From: Candidatus Nitrotoga sp. MKT
Lineage (GTDB): Bacteria; Pseudomonadota; Gammaproteobacteria; Burkholderiales; Gallionellaceae
Direction of reading: 5' to 3'
Length of the DNA: 64,000 bases
Assembly (NCBI GenBank): GCA_003402345.1
Contig: QFXH01000004.1
Coordinates: forward strand, 62,001-126,000
Position 1 is the stretch's first letter, and each line of letters opens with the position of its first letter. The notes under the pieces are model-generated. The model made no database searches and was not told the DNA's origin. It saw only the letters and a program-made list of their open reading frames with translations. Positions 1-11,583 of this stretch are shown here, one piece after another. The translations under genes and the position numbers were made by a program.

Positions 1-391
1 GCACCACCATGCCAGAACCGCGTAAGCTAATCCTTCTGCCGAGTTCCATACTGAAAGTAGCGGGTAACGGAATGGCCCCCGCCTTGTGCAAGTAGTCATG
101 CGTCACTTCAATGTTACGGCCGCTTACGCGATCCACAACTTCAGTTGTGTATAAATTGCGCAGTTCCATCAGAGATTCTGCGTGCAGAGTAATGCCCTGG
201 AGTGCGGCGGATTGCATCAGAGTGGTAGTGGCGTGGGACAAATACCCTAACGTAAGCAGCGTGCCGCTACAAAAAATAACGCTTAGTACCAAGATGGTGT
301 GCTTGTAAAGGGGAGTCAGGCACGCTGCCCAACACCTTTTCAATTTTTGGCGCACGTCGGATGAAATTATTGATGAGCTTGCTGATCGCAT
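1..391 (-). CDS. DUF3365 (Tll0287-like) sensor protein, N-terminal part, cut by window edge
   Basis: This reading frame runs off the left edge of the window, so only about 130 N-terminal residues are visible. A hydrophobic segment (residues about 32-50, containing ILVLSVIFCSG) looks like a membrane anchor. It is followed by LRNLYTTEVVDRV and AIPLPATFSMELG, which resemble the extracytoplasmic DUF3365/Tll0287-like sensor domain found in front of cyclases, histidine kinases and chemoreceptors. The output domain lies outside the window and cannot be named. I chose the ATG at 391 because AAGGGGA precedes it at good spacing; an in-frame ATG at 412 has no such site. Family assignment is from pattern memory and is moderately sure. 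Confidence 0.55.
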   Translation of the reverse strand, partial: MRSASSSIISSDVRQKLKRCWAACLTPLYKHTILVLSVIFCSGTLLTLGYLSHATTTLMQSAALQGITLHAESLMELRNLYTTEVVDRVSGRNIEVTHDYLHKAGAIPLPATFSMELGRRISLRGSGMVV

Positions 392-570
392 GGCGCATTC
401 CCCTTCAGACATCTAGCCAGAATAATTGGGAACATACTATCAAGTTAAACGCTTTTTACCTTTAACTTAATAACCTGCACTTAACAAAAATCCCACGTAA
501 ATACGTAAACCTCATTTAGTACTTTACGCTGGCAGAAGCGGTTGGGCAAGCGGCCTGTGGCTATACAAAA

Positions 571-1182
571 TCAAGAAAGTGATAGGATCACTCTCTCCAA
601 GTTTACTTTAACTTGTTCTGGTGATTCGGCAGCATTAATCAACACGAAGCGATCCGGATGTTTCTTACGACGCTCCAGATAAGCTTGCCGCACTTTCTCG
701 AAAAAGCTGTCTTTTTCTTGTTCGAAGCGATCCAGCGTTATATTTTTTGACAACCGTTGGCGCGCCACCTCAACCGGAAGATCAAACAACAATGTCAAAT
801 CCGGCTGAAAATTTTCATGTACCCAGCATTCCAATTGTTCCAGCTTTGCCACGCTCACCCCCCTACCCCCACCCTGATAAGCAAAACTGGCATCACTAAA
901 ACGGTCGGATATCACCCAAATTCCCCGTTGCAAAGCTGGCTTGATAACCTGCCCAATATGTTCTAGGCGAGCGGCAAACATTAACAGAGCCTCCGTTTCT
1001 GCGTGCATGGTTTGGTTTAGCAGAATGTCACGCAGACTTTCGCCCACGGACGTGCCACCCGGTTCACGTGTTACAAGCACCTCATTGCCGCGCTTGCGTA
1101 AAGTTTCAGCAAACCAAGTTAGATGGGTACTCTTGCCTGCCCCGTCTATCCCTTCAAAGGTTATAAATTTTGCCTTATTCAT
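571..1182 (-). CDS. tmk: Thymidylate kinase
   Basis: The 203-residue protein phosphorylates dTMP to dTDP with ATP in the cytoplasm, an essential step of dTTP synthesis. The P-loop [11 protein letters not shown] sits at residues 9-19. A TREPGGT motif (dTMP/DR region) follows at about 38, and [17 protein letters not shown] carries the usual DRY-like arginine and the nucleotide-contact segment. Length matches the family (about 205-215). It starts 15 bases after the stop of the upstream transporter gene, so the two are probably cotranscribed. In many proteobacteria tmk is followed by holB; here nothing related follows. High confidence. Confidence 0.96.
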   Translation of the reverse strand: MNKAKFITFEGIDGAGKSTHLTWFAETLRKRGNEVLVTREPGGTSVGESLRDILLNQTMHAETEALLMFAARLEHIGQVIKPALQRGIWVISDRFSDASFAYQGGGRGVSVAKLEQLECWVHENFQPDLTLLFDLPVEVARQRLSKNITLDRFEQEKDSFFEKVRQAYLERRKKHPDRFVLINAAESPEQVKVNLERVILSLS

Positions 1183-1197
1183 TTACTCCCCCCAAAA

Positions 1198-2082
1198 TCA
1201 TTTTTCATGGTGTGGCGTGCATTTTCCAGACAGCAAGCTGGCCGAAACAATCAACGCTGCACCGATAACTTCCCGCAGTCCCATTTCCTCACCCGCCAAG
1301 AAATACGAGGATAAGGCAGCAAACACCAACTCGGATAAAAGCAGCGTAATAGCCTGGTTGGCGGGCAAATAGGTCAGTCCGTATTGCACGGCAAAACTAA
1401 TGGCGCATAACACCAATCCAATCAGCCATAGCAGCCACCACGCATCCGGTGTGACGCCCTGCAATTGCCCTATGATATTGCCCTGATACAGCAACAATAC
1501 AGCGGTAAACAACACCGTGCCAAACCACACGCTAGCCACTTTGAAATTCACGCTTAGATGCTGCGTACGACGCACTATTACATTCATCAAAGCAAAACTA
1601 ATTCCCGCTGAAAGTCCTATCCATTCGGCTTGGTTTTGCGGTAATGGCAAACCATGCCGCATATCCCACAACATCACAAACGCACCACCCAATGACAGCG
1701 CGATAATGGCGTAACCGTAACGATTTAATTTTTCACTCAGTAGCCAGCGCGAAAAGATCACCGTCCACAATGGCGCGAGATAGAACAACAACAGCACGCG
1801 TATCACTTCACCGTCTAACGTCGCCAACACATAGCCTAAATTAGTCCAGCCCGCACTTGCCATCAATGCAATACTCAGCCATCCGGCCACTCTTAGCTCG
1901 CGCCATATCGGCCCCAGGAACAGCAGGCCCAATATCATTGCCATAGAATAGCTCAGCAATGTAGATAATTCGCCGCCTACCCCCATATTATTTAATGCGC
2001 GATAGGGATACCACATCAGTCCCCACACCAGCGCACCACTCAATAGGCCTATCACCGACAAAATTTTTTGTTTTGATGCCAC
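1198..2082 (-). CDS. EamA/DMT-family inner-membrane transporter
   Basis: The 294-residue protein is almost entirely hydrophobic, with about ten predicted membrane helices arranged as two EamA repeats. The first covers roughly residues 10-140 and the second 150-285. The second repeat ends with the typical ALSSYFLAGEEMGLREVIGAALI pattern in which a conserved glutamate-rich loop precedes the last helix. DMT-family members export or import small metabolites; the substrate cannot be read from sequence. It lies immediately upstream of tmk in the same direction. The dapC gene is divergent, with only about 46 bases between the start codons, so their promoters must overlap. Confidence 0.85.
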   Translation of the reverse strand: MASKQKILSVIGLLSGALVWGLMWYPYRALNNMGVGGELSTLLSYSMAMILGLLFLGPIWRELRVAGWLSIALMASAGWTNLGYVLATLDGEVIRVLLLFYLAPLWTVIFSRWLLSEKLNRYGYAIIALSLGGAFVMLWDMRHGLPLPQNQAEWIGLSAGISFALMNVIVRRTQHLSVNFKVASVWFGTVLFTAVLLLYQGNIIGQLQGVTPDAWWLLWLIGLVLCAISFAVQYGLTYLPANQAITLLLSELVFAALSSYFLAGEEMGLREVIGAALIVSASLLSGKCTPHHEK

Positions 2083-2128
2083 TCGCTACACCTTTATAAT
2101 TGTGCCTATTCAGCTTAAACAAAAAATT

Positions 2129-3319
2129 ATGAATCCTGATCTTGATCGTCTGCAGCCCTACCCGTTCCAGAAACTCGCCAATTTATTTAGCTCAGTTACA
2201 CCCAATCCAGCCTGCCGGCCTATCAGCCTGCACATTGGAGAGCCCAAACATGCTACGCCGCGCTTCATTAGTGACGCATTAAGCGCCAATCTGTCGGGAC
2301 TTTCGAATTATCCCACAACCGCAGGGAGTGACGCGCTACGTGGCAGCATTGCCAGCTGGCTTGCGCAACGTTACGGTCTTCCTGCGCTGGATGCAAAATC
2401 ACAAGTCCTGCCCGTGAATGGCAGCCGCGAAGCGCTGTTTGCTTTCGCCCAAGCGGTAATTGACCGTACATGCGACAACCCCACCGTAATTTGTCCTAAT
2501 CCGTTCTATCAGATTTATGAAGGCGCAGCCCTGCTAGCAGGTGCCACGCCCTATTTCCTCAATACCCTGCCGGAAGATAACTACGCGTTGAATTTTGATC
2601 AATTGCCGCAAGAAGTTTGGCAGCGCACGCAGCTTATATATGTCTGCTCGCCTGGCAACCCCACCGGGCGTGTCATTGAACTCGCAGAATGGAAGACACT
2701 ATTCGATCTGGCCGACCGTTACGGCTTTATCATCGCTGCCGACGAATGTTATTCTGAAATCTATTTCGATACGCCGCCGCTCGGTGCGCTACAAGCAGCG
2801 CAGCAACTGGGACGCAGCGATTATCGCAATCTGGTATCTTTTTTCAGCTTGTCCAAGCGCTCTAACGTACCCGGTATACGTTCCGGTTTTGTGGCAGGTG
2901 ATGCGAAAGTAATAGAGAAATTTACGCTGTATCGCACTTACCACGGCTGTGCCATGAACCCCGCAGTGCAAGCCGCCAGTGCCGTTGCCTGGCAGGATGA
3001 AGAACATGTCACCGAAAACCGCCGTCTTTATACGGAAAAATTCTCACAGGTTGTCAGCATCCTGAAACCCGTATTGCCCGTAGCGCTACCGGATGCCAGT
3101 TTTTACTTGTGGCTGCGCGTGCCCATAGCTGACACCCGCTTCGCGCAATATCTGCATCGAGACTATAATGTCACAGTGCTGCCCGGCAGTTTCCTTGCGC
3201 GTGATGCACATGGCATAAATCCAGGCGCAAATTTTATCCGCATCGCCTTGGTAGCAGAGCTGAACGAAACCATGGAAGCCGCGCAACGCATCGCCGAATT
3301 TACCCGAAAACTTGACTAG
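2129..3319 (+). CDS. dapC: Succinyldiaminopimelate transaminase
   Basis: This fold-type I PLP aminotransferase makes N-succinyl-LL-diaminopimelate from the 6-keto precursor and glutamate in the succinylase branch of lysine and peptidoglycan precursor synthesis. The start [16 protein letters not shown] is typical of betaproteobacterial DapC, so I use the ATG at 2129; an in-frame GTG at 2102 would add nine residues. The pattern SPGNPTG, the ADECYSEIY segment with its PLP-contacting aspartate, and the Schiff-base lysine in [11 protein letters not shown] are all present, as is the C-terminal arginine in FIRIAL. dapD follows after seven bases, supporting the assignment over other class I aminotransferases. 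Confidence 0.92.
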   Translation: MNPDLDRLQPYPFQKLANLFSSVTPNPACRPISLHIGEPKHATPRFISDALSANLSGLSNYPTTAGSDALRGSIASWLAQRYGLPALDAKSQVLPVNGSREALFAFAQAVIDRTCDNPTVICPNPFYQIYEGAALLAGATPYFLNTLPEDNYALNFDQLPQEVWQRTQLIYVCSPGNPTGRVIELAEWKTLFDLADRYGFIIAADECYSEIYFDTPPLGALQAAQQLGRSDYRNLVSFFSLSKRSNVPGIRSGFVAGDAKVIEKFTLYRTYHGCAMNPAVQAASAVAWQDEEHVTENRRLYTEKFSQVVSILKPVLPVALPDASFYLWLRVPIADTRFAQYLHRDYNVTVLPGSFLARDAHGINPGANFIRIALVAELNETMEAAQRIAEFTRKLD

Positions 3320-3326
3320 GAAAATC

Positions 3327-4148
3327 ATGGAACAACTGCAACAGATCATCGAACCCGCTTTTGAACATCGCGCCGAAATTACGCCACGCAACGTAGACGC
3401 AAAACTGAAAGAGGCGGTAGACACTGTTATTGGCCACCTCGACCACGGTACCCTGCGGGTGGCGGAAAAAATAGAGGGTCAGTGGATAACCCATCAATGG
3501 CTGAAAAAAGCGGTGCTATTGTCTTTCCGCATGGAAGACAATGCTTTCATCAAGGGCGGCTTTACCAATTATTACGACAAGGTGCCATCCAAGTTTGCCG
3601 ACTATAACTCGCGTGATTTTCGTGAAGGTGGCTTCCGCATAGTGCCGCCCGCTGCGGCGCGTAAAGGTTCATTTATCGCCAAAAACGTGGTTTTGATGCC
3701 TTCTTACGTCAACATTGGCGCTTATGTGGATGAAGGTACGATGGTGGATACCTGGGCGACGGTCGGCTCTTGCGCGCAGATTGGCAAAAATGTTCACTTA
3801 AGTGGCGGGGTCGGTATCGGCGGTGTGTTGGAACCGGTGCAGGCCAACCCGACCATTATCGAGGATAACTGCTTCATCGGTGCGCGCTCGGAAATTGTCG
3901 AAGGCGTGATTGTAGAAGAAGGCGCAGTCATTTCGATGGGTGTGTACATCGGGCAAAGCACCAAGATTTTCGATCGTGAAACGGGCGAAGTACATTATGG
4001 TCGCGTACCGGCAGGCTCGGTGGTCGTGTCCGGCAACCTGCCCTCCAAGGATGGAAGTTATAGCTTGTATTGCGCCGTGATCGTAAAAAAAGTGGATGCC
4101 AAAACGCGGGCAAAAGTCGGAATAAATGAGCTACTACGCGGAATTTAA
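3327..4148 (+). CDS. dapD: Tetrahydrodipicolinate N-succinyltransferase
   Basis: The 273-residue protein transfers succinate from succinyl-CoA to tetrahydrodipicolinate, the first step of the succinylase lysine/DAP branch. Length equals the well-studied enteric enzyme (274). The middle and C-terminal half shows the left-handed parallel beta-helix hexapeptide pattern ([32 protein letters not shown], written here only as motif region 130-165), and it ends with the usual [14 protein letters not shown] chose ATG 3327, preceded by TAGGA, over a TTG at 3312 that overlaps dapC. It belongs to the same transcription unit as dapC. Confidence 0.96.
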   Translation: MEQLQQIIEPAFEHRAEITPRNVDAKLKEAVDTVIGHLDHGTLRVAEKIEGQWITHQWLKKAVLLSFRMEDNAFIKGGFTNYYDKVPSKFADYNSRDFREGGFRIVPPAAARKGSFIAKNVVLMPSYVNIGAYVDEGTMVDTWATVGSCAQIGKNVHLSGGVGIGGVLEPVQANPTIIEDNCFIGARSEIVEGVIVEEGAVISMGVYIGQSTKIFDRETGEVHYGRVPAGSVVVSGNLPSKDGSYSLYCAVIVKKVDAKTRAKVGINELLRGI

Positions 4149-4175
4149 AGCCTGATTTAATTCCGGGAGAAATTT

Positions 4176-5231
4176 ATGGTCATTACACCTTTTTTACAGT
4201 TAGCTGCTGACAAACAGGCTTCTGATCTTTTTTTCTCCGCTGGTGCGCCCATCAACATCAAAATCAATGGCGTGGTTATGCCAATAAACACGGAGAAACT
4301 TGATAGCGAAACAATTGAGCGCATCGCCTATGAAATAATGACACCGGAGCAAATCGCGGCCTTTGAATCCAGCATGGAAATGAATTTTTCCTATCGTGTT
4401 TTGGATGCCGGAAATTATCGGGTCAATATTTTCCGCCAACGCAGCAGCATTTCCATTGTCATTCGCTATATACGGTTCAATATCCTTAACGTCGAGGAAC
4501 TGAATCTGCCACCGGTTTTGAACCAACTCATTATGGAAAAACGTGGCCTGATATTGGTTGCGGGTGCGACTGGCTCGGGTAAATCCACCACAATGGCGGC
4601 CATGATTGAGCATCGCAATAACACTGTCACCGGCCATATCCTGACTATTGAAGACCCCGTCGAATACTTGTTTCAACACAATAAATCCATTGTTAATCAG
4701 CGTGAGATCGGTACCGACACGCTTTCCTATGGCAATGCCCTGGAAAATGCCATGCGTGAGACACCCGATGTACTAATGATTGGTGAAATACGCGACCGTG
4801 AAACGTTTAAACATGCGTTAGTTTTTGCCCAGAGTGGCCATCTGTGCCTGTCCACGCTGCACGCCAATAATAGCTACCATACGCTAAACCGCATCGTAAA
4901 TCTCTTCCCACAAGATACACGCCGGGCTGTACTCGCTGATATGGCAATGAGCTTACGGGCAGTGATTTCACAACGTTTGGTACCCAACGTGCACGGCACG
5001 TTGGTACCTGCTGTGGAAGTATTACTCAATACAACGCTTATCTCAGAGCTGATTAAGAATGATGAGCTCGATAAAATTCGTGATGCGATCGACCAAAGTG
5101 TATCGTCCGGTTCACAGACCTTTGAACAGGCCTTGTATAAACTGTACAAAAATGGTGAGATCACCAAGGAAGATGCTCTGCGCAACGCCGACTCAGCCAG
5201 CAATCTATCCTCCTTGATTTCTTACTCATAA
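4176..5231 (+). CDS. pilU: PilT/PilU-family type IV pilus retraction ATPase (PilU-like)
   Basis: The 351-residue protein is a GspE-superfamily secretion ATPase of the retraction subgroup, expected to power pilus disassembly at the inner membrane. An N-terminal PAS-like domain (residues 1-100, LAADKQASDLFFSAGAP) precedes the RecA-like domain. That domain has Walker A GATGSGKSTT (about 131-140), the Asp box with TIEDPVEY, Walker B LMIGEIRDRET, and the His box HLCLSTLHANNS. NQREIGTDTLSYGNALENAMRETPDVL is closer to PilU than PilT (which has QREVG...SF..ALRAALREDPD). It is slightly shorter than usual PilU (about 380). It stands between dapD and the arsC-like gene without pilT nearby; SD GGGAG precedes the ATG. 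Confidence 0.83.
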   Translation: MVITPFLQLAADKQASDLFFSAGAPINIKINGVVMPINTEKLDSETIERIAYEIMTPEQIAAFESSMEMNFSYRVLDAGNYRVNIFRQRSSISIVIRYIRFNILNVEELNLPPVLNQLIMEKRGLILVAGATGSGKSTTMAAMIEHRNNTVTGHILTIEDPVEYLFQHNKSIVNQREIGTDTLSYGNALENAMRETPDVLMIGEIRDRETFKHALVFAQSGHLCLSTLHANNSYHTLNRIVNLFPQDTRRAVLADMAMSLRAVISQRLVPNVHGTLVPAVEVLLNTTLISELIKNDELDKIRDAIDQSVSSGSQTFEQALYKLYKNGEITKEDALRNADSASNLSSLISYS

Positions 5232-5315
5232 CTACCCCGCCAGATTGCAGCCTACTTTTGCACTATCACACTAATCGAAATAAAAATATTTAAATATAAT
5301 AATGGATTGAGCAAG

Positions 5316-7721
<2,406 letters not shown>

Positions 7722-7806
7722 CAGCCTCCATTTGATCTGACACTGCATTTGAAAAATCAGGCTTACCGGTTTTGAATAGCCATATAGCTTAATTTACTCA
7801 CCACGA

Positions 7807-10434
7807 TTATTCGCCAAACCGGCGGATAAACCAGGTCTTCACCAACTGGGTCAAGACCATATAGCACAGCAACATGATCGCCAGCAGCAGCCAGTACAGC
7901 GGCGGCAGCGCGACAAAACCGAGCGTGTCGGCCAGTGGTGAAACCGTCAGCAAAGCGCCCACTGCAACGATGATCAGCGACGTGGCAATGAGCTGCCAAC
8001 TGGCCCGGCTTTCGATAAACGGAATCTTGTTTGTACGAATAATGTGGATGATCAACGTCTGGGTGAAGATCGATTCCACGAACCAACCGGTATGAAACAG
8101 TGCCGGATTTTGCCAGCTGTTGAATAGGTACAGCATGATGAAGAATGTCAGGTAGTCGAAAATCGAACTGATCGGACCGAAAAATAAAATAAAACGCTCA
8201 ATTTCACCGATCGCCCATTTACGTGGCTTGGTCAGCCAGTCGGCATCCACCTCGTCGGTGGGGATCGTGGTCTGCGAAAAGTCATATAGTAAGTTGTTGA
8301 TCAACACCTGGATCGGCAACATCGGCAGAAATGGCAAAAACACGCTGGCTCCAACCACGCTTAACATGTTACCGAAGTTGGAACTGGCCGCCATCTTGAT
8401 GTACTTGATGATGTTACCAAATACCCGCCGCCCCTCCAGCACGCCCTGCTCCAGTACCAGCAGGTTGTTTTCCAGCAGGATGATGTCCGAGGACTCCTTG
8501 GCGATGTCGACCGCGCTATCCACTGAAATGCCTACGTCAGCAGCCTTGAGCGCCGGGGCGTCATTGATGCCATCGCCCATGAAACCGACTACGTGATCCT
8601 TGCTCTGTAACGCACGGATAATGCGCTCCTTGTGCGCCGGGGCAAGCTTCGCAAACACACTACTTGCGGCTACGGCAAAAGCAAGTTCGTCATCGCTCAT
8701 CACCTCAATTTGAGAACCGAGCAACAAATTCCCGACCGGCATGCCCACTTCCTTGCAAATATAGGAGGTGACGATTTCATTATCACCGGTCAGAATTTTG
8801 ACGTCGACGTTCAGTCTGTGTAACCGCTTCAAGGCCTCAGCAGCGGTGTCTTTGGGTGGGTCGAGAAAGGCCAGGAAACCCAACAGGATTAGGTCCGACT
8901 CATCCTTGACCGCGTATACCGGCTCATCCGACGCGCCCTGCATTTGCTTGTAAGCCAAGGCAATCACGCGGAAACCTTCACCATTCAGCTCGTCCGCAAG
9001 CTGCCGGCGTCTGGTGTCATGCTCGGTCTGAACAGCAATCACCTCGCCATTCAGTTCCACCCTCGTGCACAGGCTCAGCACTTCTTCGACCGCGCCTTTG
9101 CAGATAAGCGTGTTCAGTCCGCTTCCATCTTCCACCACCACCGACATCCGGCGCCGCACGAAATCGAATGGAATCTCGTCTATCTTTCGATATTTCTCCT
9201 GCACTTGCAGGTGGTGTTCCAACTCCTCGTGCTTAAGGATGGCCTCGTCCAGCAGGTTCTTCAAGCCGGTGTGATGAAAACTGTTCAGGTAACCAAAATG
9301 CAGCACTTTCTCACTGGCTTCACCGTTCACATCCAAGCTTTTTTCCAGCACAATTTTGCCCTGGGTAATCGTGCCAGTCTTGTCAGTACACAGCACATCC
9401 ATCGCACCGAAGTTTTGGATGGCATTCAGGCGCTTTACAATCACCTTTTTACGCGCCATCGCCAATGCGCCCTTGGACAGATTGACCGTGACTATCATCG
9501 GCAGCATTTCGGGCGTCAGTCCGACTGCCACGGCCATAGCAAACAGAAATGCTTCCGTCCAATTATGTTTACTCAGCCCGTTGAGCAAAAAGACGGTTGG
9601 CACCATAACGGCGATGAACAGGATCATCAGCCAGGTGAATTTGTTGATGCCCTTGTCGAAGCTGGTCAACTGACGCTGTCCGACTATACTGGTAGCCAGC
9701 GATCCCAAGTAAGTCTGCTTGCCGGTACAAATGACCACCGCCGTTGCGGCCCCGCTTTCCACGTTGGTACCCAAAAAGCAGATATTCGGGAGTTCCAGCG
9801 GGTTGTGAATGTTCGCAGGCGCTGTGTCGGCCTTTTTTTCCACCGGCAAAGATTCACCGGTAAGCGCCGCCTGATTGAGAAACAAATCTTTAGCGGACAG
9901 CACCCTAACGTCGGCTGGTGTCATATCACCAGCTGCCAGCCGGATAATATCGCCGGGCACTAACATCTTGAGCGGAACTTCCTTTTCCTTACCGTCCCGC
10001 ACCAACGTAGCCGTGTTGCTAACCATCGCCGCAAGTTTGGCGGCCGCATTATCGGCGCGCATCTCCTGCACAAAACGCAACACAATGCCCAGAATTACCA
10101 TCACAAAAATTACGACCGTCGCACGCAAATCACCGGTCAGAAAAGAAAGAACGCCCAGCGCTATGAGCAGCAGAACCAATGGATTCTTAACATTGCTTAA
10201 CAGGCGGATCAAGGCGGACAGCCGTTTTTCTCGGGCAATCACGTTCAGCCCATATTGCTTCAAACGAGCACCGGCTTCAGCCTGCGTCAGGCCATCTAAA
10301 CGCGATGCAAGCTGCTGCAAAGCAACAGCTGCATCGGCGCGCCCTATTTCCAGCAATTGACCTAAAATATGCGCATCTTTCCCGTCAGCGGGATTGGTTG
10401 TGCTTGTATTAACTGGCTGCGGTGATGATTTCAT
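7807..10434 (-). CDS. mgtA: Magnesium-translocating P-type ATPase
   Basis: The 875-residue inner-membrane pump belongs to the P3B subgroup that imports Mg2+ with the gradient. Order of features: N-terminal cation ATPase domain, membrane helices 1-2 (about residues 80-120), actuator motif LTGES, two more helices, phosphorylation motif CTDKTGTIT, nucleotide-binding domain, hinge MGDGINDAPALKAADVGIS, and six C-terminal helices. The segment FLNSFHHTGLKNLLDEAIL-like (here YLNSFHHTGLKNLLDEAI) is characteristic of MgtA/MgtB. It is convergent with prmB and monocistronic. No obvious Mg2+-sensing leader ORF was recognised in the first 40 bases upstream, and a decayed frame lies beyond. Confidence 0.93.
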   Translation of the reverse strand: MKSSPQPVNTSTTNPADGKDAHILGQLLEIGRADAAVALQQLASRLDGLTQAEAGARLKQYGLNVIAREKRLSALIRLLSNVKNPLVLLLIALGVLSFLTGDLRATVVIFVMVILGIVLRFVQEMRADNAAAKLAAMVSNTATLVRDGKEKEVPLKMLVPGDIIRLAAGDMTPADVRVLSAKDLFLNQAALTGESLPVEKKADTAPANIHNPLELPNICFLGTNVESGAATAVVICTGKQTYLGSLATSIVGQRQLTSFDKGINKFTWLMILFIAVMVPTVFLLNGLSKHNWTEAFLFAMAVAVGLTPEMLPMIVTVNLSKGALAMARKKVIVKRLNAIQNFGAMDVLCTDKTGTITQGKIVLEKSLDVNGEASEKVLHFGYLNSFHHTGLKNLLDEAILKHEELEHHLQVQEKYRKIDEIPFDFVRRRMSVVVEDGSGLNTLICKGAVEEVLSLCTRVELNGEVIAVQTEHDTRRRQLADELNGEGFRVIALAYKQMQGASDEPVYAVKDESDLILLGFLAFLDPPKDTAAEALKRLHRLNVDVKILTGDNEIVTSYICKEVGMPVGNLLLGSQIEVMSDDELAFAVAASSVFAKLAPAHKERIIRALQSKDHVVGFMGDGINDAPALKAADVGISVDSAVDIAKESSDIILLENNLLVLEQGVLEGRRVFGNIIKYIKMAASSNFGNMLSVVGASVFLPFLPMLPIQVLINNLLYDFSQTTIPTDEVDADWLTKPRKWAIGEIERFILFFGPISSIFDYLTFFIMLYLFNSWQNPALFHTGWFVESIFTQTLIIHIIRTNKIPFIESRASWQLIATSLIIVAVGALLTVSPLADTLGFVALPPLYWLLLAIMLLCYMVLTQLVKTWFIRRFGE

Positions 10435-10478
10435 GGTTATTTTTCATGACTTGAAAAAATCTTCAGCTTGTACCGGCA

Positions 10479-10709
10479 CTAGCTCAAATGATCACTCTTT
10501 ATTCTGACCGCTGGTGTGATGCCAAAACGAAGGCCTACATGATAATCCTGCGGATAGTCCAAAAATGGCTTTTCGCCTACGGCAAATAAGTCCTGCTGAG
10601 CTTCGTAATACAAAACCCCAACATTATTCTACGGTGTAATCGGCATGCTAAAGTTTGCGGTAGTGTGCACCATTTGGCACGCAAGTTGAAAGCATAGAAG
10701 AGACACCAT
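10479..10709 (-). pseudogene. Decayed small exported/outer-membrane protein gene with in-frame amber stop
   Basis: From an ATG at 10709 the frame reads a hydrophobic leader-like stretch (MVSLLCFQLACQ), then a TAG stop after 26 codons. It then continues open for 49 codons without another start, ending at a stop at 10479. The second part (VGVLYYEAQQDLF ... YHVGLRFGITPAVRI) alternates polar and hydrophobic residues like the last strands of a beta-barrel. I do not recognise the family. An interrupted gene remnant is the simplest reading; chance is possible because it is only 77 codons. Confidence 0.3.
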
Positions 10710-11160
10710 CAAACTAATTGCCCCACAATTGATTAAAGCCTATAAAAAACAACAAAAATTATGCCAATAACGCGGAAACAATCCATGCCGATCGTCCCTA
10801 CTTCTTCATCAATTTCCACCGAGCGCGCTCGATCTCAAGAAGATAAAGATTTTTCATGAGAAATTTAAATCAATACCCAACGTTAGCCCGTCTTAAAACT
10901 TTATGTTGCCTCCCAACAACTGGATGCATAAGCAGTAAAGATGAGCGACAATGAAGCCACCTTGGTCACTGAACAACGCAAAAAAATTGTCTAAGGGCAT
11001 CTCTACCTTGCAATTAAAAAACAGGCTTGATAAATAAAATCAGCAAGGCAAAATAAAAAAAACACCAATCAACCAGGTCAAATCAGAACAAGTCCAGTTA
11101 CGTGGATTAAAAATCCTTTTGCTCAGGCGATTTCTGGATTAAAAAATACTGGAGAGTTTT
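10710..11160. other. AT-rich intergenic stretch, nothing recognised
   Basis: About 450 bases between the remnant and the zinc-ribbon gene. No credible reading frame, tRNA or strong hairpin was seen. The last 60 bases (from about 11101) are shared with the inverted copy near 14.95 kb, so the upstream region of the zinc-ribbon gene was part of that duplication. Confidence 0.5.
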
Positions 11161-11493
11161 ATGGCACAAAGTTTATGTACATCATGCGGCTATGTAGGTG
11201 AGACGAAAACTATTCCCAAGGGCAATACTGATACCGAAGTTATCCTCTGGTTTTGTTTTTTGATTCCGGGCTTGATTTATTCAATTTGGCGTTTCCGTTC
11301 CAGGCATGCGATATGCGCAATTTGTGACCAAGCGACAATCATTCCTGCTGATTCTCCACAAGCCCTGCAAATTATCCGTGAAAACCGTGCAAAGCAGGCT
11401 AGAACTGAAACAAAGGGTTTCAGGCCACCATCGAAAGCAGCGATTAAAGTAGGCAGAATAGCTGGACGTTTCGTCGGTCGTTTATTCAAATGA
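11161..11493 (+). CDS. Zinc-ribbon membrane protein of unknown function
   Basis: The 110-residue protein has a split zinc ribbon: CTSCG at residues 6-10 and CAIC at about 56-59. One membrane helix (VILWFCFLIPGLIYSIW, about 28-44) lies between the two cysteine pairs. The C-terminal third is basic and rich in Ala, Gly, Lys and Arg (PPSKAAIKVGRIAGRFVGRLF). A GGAGAG Shine-Dalgarno site precedes the ATG. Proteins of this layout are usually annotated hypothetical. A broken, inverted copy of the whole gene including its upstream sequence lies at 14759-14931, so this gene belongs to a locally duplicated pair. Function cannot be assigned. Confidence 0.7.
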   Translation: MAQSLCTSCGYVGETKTIPKGNTDTEVILWFCFLIPGLIYSIWRFRSRHAICAICDQATIIPADSPQALQIIRENRAKQARTETKGFRPPSKAAIKVGRIAGRFVGRLFK

Positions 11494-11583
11494 CCTAAAA
11501 TACCGAGAGCCAGTGAAGTTCGCAATCGTTTTTAAATGCAGCTTTCTACTATGATGTAGCCAATCTGTTGAGTGGAGGAAAGT

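Noticed and set aside
8944-9963. Long plus-strand open frame of 339 codons
   Set aside because: It lies entirely opposite mgtA, whose P-ATPase motifs are complete. The frame has no family features and is a shadow.
10674-10690. TGGCACG followed by TTGAA, a sigma-54-like sequence
   Set aside because: The -12 box lacks the required GC and no gene begins downstream in that orientation.
10994-11006. GGGCATCTCTACC resembling an end of the MITE-like elements
   Set aside because: No matching inverted partner was found nearby, so the similarity is too short to call.
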